Assembly: GCF_022539315.1 (NCBI RefSeq)
Contig: NC_066333.1
Span: 2,108,001 to 2,172,000 of the forward strand
DNA: 64,000 nucleotides
Direction of reading: 5' to 3'
Source of the DNA: Serinus canaria
Lineage: Eukaryota; Chordata; Aves; Passeriformes; Fringillidae
Shown here: piece after piece, positions 56,528 to 64,000 of the stretch
Position numbering within the stretch: the first letter of the stretch is position 1
How the letters are laid out: each line of letters begins with the position of its first letter
The notes under the pieces: generated by a model
Told to the model about the DNA's origin: nothing
The model's input: only the letters and a program-made list of their open reading frames with translations
Databases searched by the model: none
Made by a program: the position numbers and the translations under genes

Positions 56528-56939
56528 TGTGGTATTTTCGGGGTCCCCAGAATGAAGGAGGAATTGAGAATTCGACTCCATGTTCTTAGAAGGCTAATTT
56601 ATTATTTTATGATATTAAATTACATTAAAGAATGCTATACTAAAACTGTACTAAAGAATACAGAAAGGATACAGGCAGAAGGCTTACCAAGATATTAATG
56701 AAAAGCTTGTGACCCTCCAGAGTCCCCACACAGCCTGACCATGATTGGTCATTAAATAAAAACAACTCACATTATCCACACACCTGTTGGATAAACAATC
56801 TCCAAGCACATTTTAAAGCAGCAAAATACAGGAGAGAAAAATTAGATAATATTTTTTTTCCTTTTTCTCTGAGGCTTCTCAGCTTCCTAGGAGAAGAAAT
56901 TCTGGCAAAGGGTTTTTTCCAGAAAATATGACAGTGACA
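56528..56939 (-). mobile_element. Solo LTR, family A, antisense, near-perfect 6-bp duplication
   Basis: Plus strand starts TGTGGTATTTTCGGGG and ends ATGACAGTGACA. Flanks are GGTGAC (56522-56527) and GGTGGC (56940-56945), one mismatch. Minus-strand AATAAA lies near 56600 and an inverted CCAAT box near 56743. Confidence 0.87.
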
Positions 56940-56945
56940 GGTGGC

Positions 56946-57485
56946 AGCCAGTGGACTGGGAGAGGAGGCACATCCCTGACCTTGATCCATGAGGGACAGG
57001 GAACTGCTGCTGTGGTGACCCCCCAGGCCCCAGCCTGGGCTGGCTGCCACCACTGAGCCATCCCTCCAGAACTGTGGAATGAGGGACTCTGGAGTGAGGA
57101 ATTCAGGAGTGAGTTTGTGCAGGCAGGAGGGGCCAGGGGAGCCGTGTGTGCACCTGCATAGGCTCTGGAATTGGCACTTAATTACATTAATTCCATGGGC
57201 ATGCTTTCCGTGGCAATTGTGTTTTCATGGCTATTTAAAGTCTGTTTAAATGTTTGCAGAGCTTTAATGGCTGTTAATTAACTGCTGGATGCAAATATGG
57301 AGAAGGTAAGGACACACACATTTTGGGTGCACACACATCCCCCTTTCCTGCTATCCTACAGGACCTGGAAATGTCCCCACTGCCAGCTGGTGGTGATTGC
57401 CTGCCCTGAGGAACTTGTTCCCCTGGGCGGGGGGGGCTGTTCCTTTTGGGGTACATGGTTCTGTAGTGCACCAAGACACCCAGTG
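56946..57485. other. Single-copy sequence with a possible conserved element
   Basis: Around 57170-57305 lies a dense cluster of TTAATTACATTAATT, GTTAATTAAC and a POU octamer ATGCAAAT (57289-57296). This is typical of vertebrate developmental enhancers, but conservation is untested. A short G run lies at 57427-57435. Confidence 0.35.
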
Positions 57486-57652
57486 GATGGAAAATGGATG
57501 CTCAATCTCTGGAAGTGTTCCAGGCCAGGTTGGATGGGACTCTGAGCACCCTGGGACAGTGGAAGGTGTCCCTGCCCATGGCAGGGGGTGGAATGAGATG
57601 AGCTTTAGGGTCCCTTCCAACCCGAACTATTCCAGTATTCTATAATCTATGC
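57486..57652 (+). mobile_element. CR1 LINE 3' tail
   Basis: CCAGGCCAGGTTGGATGGGA, TCCCTTCCAACCCGAACTAT and a terminal TATTCTATAATCT form a textbook CR1 3' end with its degenerate tail. Confidence 0.88.
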
Positions 57653-58391
57653 AAATTTCTGCCCCAGAGTCCTAAAACATGCTGGGAATCAAGGCAGAGT
57701 CAAGTTACATCTGTATGAGGTTCAGGGCTTAATTAAGAAGGGGGAGCAATTTATTCTGATAATGAAGGGCCAAAAGCAATTTCTGGTGCAGGAATGAAGT
57801 TCATCCAGATTCAGAGCTGTTCACATTGCGATTTGATCTCATTTTGGAAATGGTTGTAGGGGTCCTCTACAGAGAGAATAAAATCAACATTGCCCTGGGT
57901 GACACCAACTGTGGCTCTCTGGCGTGGTTTGGACATACTGCTGTGCATCACTCAGACTTCACAGTGAAAAAAACCCAAAAACCTCAGAAAATAATGTCTG
58001 TGATACCTTGGGGTGTTCCAGCAAAACAAAAAACGTTGCTGGATTTTAGTGGGAGCAATGGATGCTCTCTAAGGCAGATGAACCCACCAGAAGGAGTGGG
58101 TGCCAGATGCCTCTTGGTGCCCATTTCATTTTTAAAACCAACTTTTCTGGCAAAACTAGCACCAACCATATTCCAGTTAGAGCCATAAAGTTCAGAATTT
58201 ATCCCCCAGTTCGAGCAGACCAAGGTAATCTTACACTTACTCATTTCAGTGGGACCCAGCAGATTAAACAGTGTATTTACAGAAAAATAGCTCCCTTTCT
58301 GCTTCATCTGCCCACTTTGGTCTGCTCTGGCCCCAGATTTGGGTGCTCAGTCAGGTGGAGACAGTAAGCTGCATTTTTAAAGCTGTAACAT
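57653..58391. other. Single-copy sequence, no gene recognised
   Basis: Includes a 120-codon open frame (57826-58188, plus) that is not crossed by a repeat. Its predicted product has no family I recognise and no splice or start context that argues for expression, so it is not called as a gene. Confidence 0.4.
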
Positions 58392-58558
58392 TGGAATTGC
58401 CTGCCCAGGGAGGTGGTGCAGTCCCCATCCCTGGGGGTGTTTAACAAAGCCTGGATGTGGCACTGGGTGCCAGGGTTGAGTTGAGGGCTTGGGGCTGGGT
58501 TGGACTCCATGATCTTGGAGGTCTCTTCCAACCTGGTCATTCTGGGAATTTCTGTGAA
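58392..58558 (+). mobile_element. CR1 LINE 3' tail
   Basis: GCCCAGGGAGGTGGTGCAGT, GGGTTGGACTCCATGATCTT and GTCTCTTCCAACCTGGTCAT are sense-strand CR1 3' segments in the correct order. Confidence 0.88.
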
Positions 58559-59125
58559 CAGGGTACTGGAAAGGGCTGTTGGTGCTGTGAGGTTCCAAAC
58601 AGGCCAAGGAGATCAATGTGGAGGTTTGCCATGGCTGAACACCTCCAGGTGGTTGGTAAGGTGTCATCCCCTGGTGGTGCAGAGGGGGCAGAGAGAAGGG
58701 CCATGCCCTGTTGTTCTTGGCTCTACAGCAATATTATTCCATAAATATCTTTGGGCAAAGGGCACCTAGCAGTCAGCTGTGAATTCCCAGATGTGCCTGA
58801 AGCCAGACAGACACGGTTGGGGTTTTTTTTCTTTCCTTCTTTGAAACTGAAACATAAGAGAAAAGAAAACTCAGAGCAAAGAAAACCAGAAAATGATCCT
58901 GTTTCCTTCAGTGATTCCAACTTAAACAGCTGCCACTGGCTTTGGAAAAGCATTTTTTTGGCACCAGCAAGTTTTCTGTGACCTCTTCATAAGAAATTTC
59001 ATTTGAATACATGAACCAAAACAAAACAAAAATTGCACTAGAAAAGTTCTAGCTTCCAAGATTTTGGTCTGGAAGCAGCAGCAGAAGCCAGTGAAACTCA
59101 AATGCATTTGCTGCTACCTTTAAAT
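58559..59125. other. Single-copy sequence, no gene recognised
   Basis: No repeat or exon recognised. Confidence 0.4.
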
Positions 59126-59500
59126 CTCAGAAACATTAGGGTTGGAGAAAACCTCCAGGATCATAAAGTCCAACCTTTGACTGATCACCACCTTGTCAAT
59201 GACACCACATTGTCAAGTGCCACATCTACTTGTTTCTTGAACAGTTCCAGGGGTGGTGACCCCACACTGCCCTGGGCAGCCTGTGCCAATGCTTAACTAC
59301 TTCCCAGTGCATAATTTTTCCCCAATATCCACCCTGAGCCCCCCTTGGCCCAGCTGAGGCCGTTCCCTCTCCTCCTGTCCCTGTTCCCTGGGAGCAAAGC
59401 CCGACCCCCCGGCTGTCCCCCCCCTGTCAGGAGTTGTGCAGAGCCACAAGGGCCCCCCTGAGCCTCCTTTGCTCCAGGCTGAGCCCTCCAGGGAAGTCTC
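59126..59500 (-). mobile_element. CR1 LINE 3' fragment
   Basis: From TCAGAAACATTAGGGTTGG through CATAAAGTCCAACCTTTGAC to GAGCCTCCTTTGCTCCAGGC, all complement-strand CR1. It is the second-longest CR1 fragment read on the minus strand. Confidence 0.85.
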
Positions 59501-60970
59501 TGGCCCATCCTCTCACCTCCCTGTGCCACGGCTCTGCACAACCTTGTACAAATGTGTCCTTGGGATCCATGCTTGAGAAATGATGCCTCTCCTGCCCTGC
59601 TGAGCCAAACACAGGAAACATCTGAATTTTGCTTTGTGGAGAGCCTTTTATTCTCCTAAAAACTTTTCTGGAACCTTATGCTTGTGGAAGGGCATTTTTG
59701 TTCATCTGAATTCCAGCCACCAGGAGCAGGACAGAACCTGGCAAATGCTACAGGTTGAGGGAATGTTCATCTTCCCAGCTGATGTTTCTGCTCCTTCCCT
59801 GGCAGGAGTGTCCAGAGGGTGCCCAAACAGGAGCCCAGGGTTCCCATGGGGATGTACAGCTCCTCCCTTTGCTGATTCTGCCATCCAGGCCTCTCCCCAG
59901 CCCCTTAAAGCACAGCTGGGCTGCTTGTCTCTATTCTGGTGGGGGGCAGGCAGAGCTGGGCAGGGACATTGCCACCCCCTGTCCTGCCCGGATAGACACC
60001 AGGACCCAGGCTCCTTCTAAAATAACACAGTTTAATCTTCCTTTTTTTCATCTTCTTTTGACTTTCAGTATAAATTACCTCATCTGAGGTGTCACTAGAA
60101 ATTGATTTGTTATGCTAAATACTTGCCAAATAAATAATGAGCTCCCAAACCAGTCTATACGCAATAAGACAAGGAGTGAATTATTTCTAGCAGTTTCTTT
60201 TATCATGCATGGATTAAATTATTTCAGAGGCCTGATTCTCAGGGCTGGGCCATCTCTGAAAATGTGCTGGTGACACTTAAAAACACCAAGCCCTCCTCTG
60301 TGCTCTTTTATTATATTAAATGTCACCAGTTTCCTCGTTTTATCACATTATTACAGCCTTTTCTTGCCTGGAAGGAATCAAATTAATGAAAACCAAAAGA
60401 ATCCAAGGTGTCTGCCCATACATCTCCCATAAAATCATCCTCCACATTACAGAACAAGTTTCCAGGTGATGCCACGAGGCAAAAGACCAAACCAATTTAA
60501 ATAAGGCTGATTGCATCCTCTAAAAACCCTGACACCCCAACCTCAAAGCTGAACAACACTGATGCCTGTTTAAGGTGCTGATAAAGAGAAGCAGAACATT
60601 TACTTAGCAGAAATGCTCTGTTTTATTTGCTCTGCCAGGTTTTTGTTGAAATTTCCCCTTCTTGGCTGTGTTTTCCCACCTGGTGTCATGCACAGCTTCC
60701 AGAGGTTGTTTTGTCTGTCCTCAGGTTGGTGAGGTGTCCCCACTGTGGTGCTTGTGGGATGCTGGTGATGGAGCTGGAACTCTGCTCAGCAGTGTCTGAA
60801 GCCCCCCCAAGCCCCCTGCCAGCTGTTTGGGGGCCTGGCTGGAGGGAGCTGGGGACACAGAGAGCAGTGTCACCCTGTGGGCAGAAAGGCCATGGAGGGA
60901 ATGAGCTGTGGGCACTGGGCAGGGAACGAGCCTGTGGCCCTTAGGGGATGGGTGAGGTGCCAGGGCTGCA
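59501..60970. other. Single-copy sequence, no gene recognised
   Basis: About 1.4 kb without recognised repeats, exons or RNA genes. Confidence 0.45.
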
Positions 60971-61062
60971 CCTCCTCACTGCAGTGCCCACCTCAGGGGT
61001 TATGGATGGAAATGGTGGTCTTGGAGCTCTTTTCTACCCTAAATGACTCCGTGGTTCTGGTT
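60971..61062 (+). mobile_element. CR1 LINE 3' tail, diverged
   Basis: GGTCTTGGAGCTCTTTTCTA followed by CCTAAATGACTCCGTGGTTC is a mutated CR1 3' terminus. Confidence 0.65.
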
Positions 61063-61181
61063 GGCCTTGGGGGCTAAGGGGAGAACATGGCCCTGGTCTC
61101 ACCTGTGTCTTGAGAAACATGAGGTGAGAACAGAAACCAACAGCTCCCGAGGCTGACCAGGACACCTCCAGGGGATGAATC

Positions 61182-61460
61182 CATGGAATAGAGTCCTAAG
61201 GGCTGGAAAAGGCCTCTCTGGTCATCAAGTTCAACCATCAACCAGCACCAGCACCGTGTTCACCACTGACCCACATCCCCAGGTGTCTCATCCATGCTCC
61301 TTTTAAATCCCTCCAGGGATGGGGGCTCCACCACTGCCCTGGGCAGCTGTGCCAGGGTTGGACAACCCTTTCAGTGAAGAAGTTCTCCCTAATATCCTAC
61401 CTAAACCTTCACTGGTGCAACTTGGGGAAATTTCCTCTCATCCTATCACTTGTTTCCTGA
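61182..61460 (-). mobile_element. CR1 LINE 3' fragment
   Basis: ATGGAATAGAGTCC, then CCCTCCAGGGATGGGGGCTC and CAACCCTTTCAGTGAAGAAG, follow CR1 order on the complement strand up to CTATCACTTG. Confidence 0.85.
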
Positions 61461-62489
61461 GGCTTCAGAGCTTCACCTCCGTGTCCCTCGTGCTGGACCT
61501 CAGCTCCTGCCCACTGCCCCAGCCTGTGGCTCCTCTGCAAGCAAGGAGGGTTTTTCCACAGCTGTCCCACTCAGTTCTTCAGCCCAGCTCCTGGGAAATG
61601 CAGTTCCAGCAGCTCAGGCACACCTTGGGGGCTGCAGAGCCTGGGCTGCTCTGGAGGGTGGCACAGGAGGTCCAGGCTCCTACACTAAAATGCCAGTTTG
61701 TCTTCACTGACTGTAAAAAGCCCTGGTGGGACTCCATTCATGGACTGAAGCTTCTGCAAGTGTCCAATGGAGAAAAGAGAGGCAAAAAACTGAGGAAGGT
61801 GGATAAGATGGAAGAAACCCTTATTATGAAACAAAGAAAAATCTCTGTGACAGGCCAAGTGTGACTGGCTGCTCTTGATGCTGATTTTTCTGCTGTAAAA
61901 TGAGAGATTATTAGGGTTAAATTAGGCAGCTATTGCCACTTTTCAATAAAGTGGGCTGTGTCCATTAATGCCTGAAGATGCTTATTATTATTTATTGATA
62001 TATAAAGCTGCTGTACAAGCTTTATTTAAAAGCATGCCAGGCACAATTACAATAATTTGCTAATGTAACGAAAGAATTTCCTATTATCCTAATGTCACCT
62101 TGCTAAAGCTCTGGTGATTTTTTTTCCTGCAATATCTTGCTACCAAGGGAATTCAGCACAGCTGCTCAGTTGTGTTGGTTTTGTGCCACTCACTCAGGTT
62201 ACTTGGCTTGTGGGTGGCTTGGATTATGAACTCAATAATTCAATTATGTTCAAGCAACGTAAAATGAAGCATTGGTGCACAGAGAGCCCTGAAATGGTTG
62301 TTCATGAGGCATTTGAATGCCTCAGGTGGCCCCTGGCACTCAGGTTGTGCCTGGGGCATGCTTAGAGGCTGCTGTGGGGTGGCTGCTCCTGCAGGAGAGG
62401 AGCATCTCCCCAGTGCTCCACTACAGAGGCCAACAGGGGAAACTCCATAGTCCTCCCCTGGAGGGAAAACCCTCAGGCCATAACCATCC
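61461..62489. other. Single-copy sequence, no gene recognised
   Basis: No repeat or exon recognised. AT-rich sequence at 61975-62115 with ATTACAATAATTTGCTAAT resembles conserved noncoding sequence, by inference only. Confidence 0.4.
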
Positions 62490-63594
62490 TGTTAGGGTGA
62501 GGGAAAAGGCTTCTCCCAGCATGCCTTGCTGTGACATGCAGATTGGCCCCTCCCCTTGCTCCACCCCTATGCCCTCATCCCATTGGCCCTGGTGCTCTGC
62601 CCCGCCTCTCAAGATCCCTATATAAACCCTGCTTTCGACACTGAGTGGCTCTTTGTCCTTGGACGCCTTTGAAGAAGAAGCTCAGTAAAGGCTTTCCTTG
62701 GAGCCCCACATGAAGACACCCAGATCCCAGAAGAGCTGAAATCACCCAGCATGAGCACAGATGTGCCTCTGAGGTGTCTTTTTCAAGACACTTTTTTGGG
62801 AAGGTCACGGGACTCTGGACACCGCCTGCTGTGACACTCCATGAGACTGAGCGGCCCAGGAAACAACAGCTTAGGGACAGTTGGAACAAACATCTTCCAG
62901 CGTCCCAGAGCCTTGAGGGGAGAGCACTGCCCGCTCCGTGCCTGGGCTGGCTGAAGGACAGATGTTGGTGCAGATATGGAAGAGTGAACTCAGGGTTAAA
63001 AGCCCAGCAGGGTCACCTCTGAGGCCAAAAGGGCTCAGGCCCCAGCTAAGAATCAGTATCTTAATCTGGCGAGCAGATGTGGGAAGAGAAAAGGAAATAT
63101 TCCTGACTGAGGAATGCTGTTTTATAAACTGTAAAAGACACACAAGTTATCATGGAGGTGGAAGCCTTTTACACACACCCTGGAAGTGTTTGAGACTTCT
63201 CCCCAGAATCTGGATGCAAATCCATGGTTACTTCCCTGGGAATTGAGGAGAGGATCTCAATGTGTGCTCCAGCACAAATTGGTTGGTAAGAAACACTGGA
63301 TCCTAAGCTATATTATTTCTTCCCTAGCTGTAAAATTAACGGTACTTTTAGCCCTGCACTGTATTTACCTACTAGTAGTTTCATTTTATCCTTCTTTCTG
63401 TGTAGTATTTGTTTAAGTCTTGTGTCTGTTAAATAAATAATTCATGCTATAATAGACCAAATCAGCCATTATTAAAGAATGTGTGAACCAGAGTGGGTTT
63501 TGGGGTGCTGGCCACCTCAAAAAAGCTCCTGCCTGCTGCCAGAGGCCTGGCAAAAGGCAGGGACTTATCCAAACCCCCCCACTCATTCATAACA
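62490..63594 (+). mobile_element. LTR of about 1.1 kb with intact-looking promoter
   Basis: Begins TGTTAGGGTGAGGG and is taken to end near TTCATAACA. The promoter has two ATTGG (inverted CCAAT) boxes at 62542 and 62582, a GC box (CCCCGCCTC, 62600-62608) and TATATAAA at 62619-62626. Transcription would start near 62650. AAATAAATAA near 63430 could serve as the polyadenylation signal. No target duplication (CATCC before, GTTGA after) and no second copy are visible, so the boundaries are inferred. Confidence 0.62.
62542..62626 (+). promoter_or_regulatory. CCAAT / CCAAT / GC-box / TATA core promoter
   Basis: Two inverted CCAAT boxes 40 bp apart, a GC box and TATATAAA are ordered and spaced as in a strong RNA polymerase II promoter. 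It lies about 130 bp into the LTR, as a U3 promoter should. Confidence 0.65.
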
Positions 63595-63706
63595 GTTGAG
63601 TGGAGAGGAGGTATGTGTGGCACAATGTTTAATTTCTGAGCCTGCAGCCCTCAGATGGAACCAGGAAGGCCTTTGAGGTAAGATCAGGCAGTAGGGTGGA
63701 TGCTGA
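63595..63706. other. Short unique stretch
   Basis: Sequence between two LTR elements; nothing recognised. Confidence 0.35.
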
Positions 63707-64000
63707 TTTGTGGCATTCCCATTCTCTGAACAGGATCTCTTCACCCAGGATTTTTCTTCTGGGAAGCCTCAGAGAAAAGGAAAACAATTCTGATCTCATT
63801 TGCTTCTCCTGTGCTGTGCTCACATGTGGAATGTGTTTGGAGATTGTTCACCCACAGGTGATTGTTCCATTGCATTCTGCTGGGAGTTGTTTTCACTCTT
63901 TGGCCACTCAGGGCCAGGCTGTGTCAGGGCTCTGGAGAGAGTCACCAGTTTGCATTGTTATCTTTTTAGCATTCTGTCTGTATCCTTCCTCTATTCTTTA
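63707..64000 (+). mobile_element. Family A LTR, diverged, cut by window end
   Basis: TTCTTCTGGGAAGCCTCAGAG, GTGTCAGGGCTCTGGAGAG and TCTGTCTGTATCCTTCCTCT follow the family A order in sense orientation. The TGTCAC start is degraded, and the A/T-rich and terminal parts lie beyond the window. Confidence 0.72.

Noticed and set aside
55500..56939. Two same-strand family A LTRs as ends of one small provirus
   Set aside because: Each has its own distinct 6-bp duplication (GAGGAT/GGGGAT and GGTGAC/GGTGGC), and the 640 bp between them shows no retroviral sequence.
57826..58188. 120-codon open frame in unique sequence as a gene
   Set aside because: No recognised family, no supporting splice or promoter context, and the length is not unusual for this much sequence. 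Kept only as a note in the surrounding region.
61319..61864. 181-codon open frame
   Set aside because: It starts inside a reverse-oriented CR1 fragment and runs on into unique sequence. No conserved domain is recognisable.

Overview
This looks like vertebrate nuclear DNA from a bird, most likely a passerine. The repeat content is avian: many 5'-truncated CR1 LINE tails with the usual degenerate 3' end, and a very dense set of solo retroviral LTRs, several starting TGTCCTGG, TGTCGTGG or TGTCAC. I recognise no protein-coding exon, tRNA, rRNA, CRISPR array or bacterial-type operon. Open frames are numerous but short. All those above about 200 codons that I examined cross tandem repeats whose unit lacks stops, or repeats plus unique sequence. 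The window reads as intergenic or deep intronic DNA.

Layout. 1-8.4 kb: mostly single-copy sequence with one LTR-like element (4.9 kb) and one solo LTR of 'family D' (6.3 kb). 8.4-16.3 kb: a small antisense LTR, a CR1 tail, an AT-rich antisense LTR-like block joined to a 'family C' LTR, a 670-bp CCCTT pentanucleotide array, and a family D LTR carrying a minisatellite. 19-36 kb: four more family D LTRs, three with a minisatellite, together with two family A LTRs, CR1 tails and a 20-bp minisatellite. 37-43.8 kb: a CCTCAT array, a family A LTR with an ATAAT microsatellite, an intact 1.24-kb solo LTR with perfect duplications, the second family C copy and two joined CR1 fragments. 44-64 kb: antisense family B LTRs, a nested LTR insertion at 50.3-51.2 kb, an unexplained 88-bp palindrome at 51.9 kb, further family A LTRs, CR1 tails, and a 1.1-kb LTR with a clear CCAAT/GC-box/TATA promoter at 62.5 kb. 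The window ends inside a seventh family A LTR.

Family letters are local labels for this window, not database names. Families A and the 8.46-kb LTR have 6-bp target duplications, as betaretrovirus-like (ERVK) insertions do. Family D and the 39.6-kb LTR have 5-bp duplications, as many ERVL-type insertions do. No proviral interior (gag, pol, env) was seen, so nearly every insertion has collapsed to a solo LTR.

The most interesting signals are evolutionary: a minisatellite that grew from one unit inside a retroviral LTR and differs in copy number between four nearby copies; microsatellites that grew at the A/T-rich signal of family A LTRs; abrupt changes of identity between dispersed LTR copies that suggest gene conversion; and the strong 51.9-kb foldback. 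I found no convincing new multi-gene system. All similarity statements are by eye; no alignment or database search was run.
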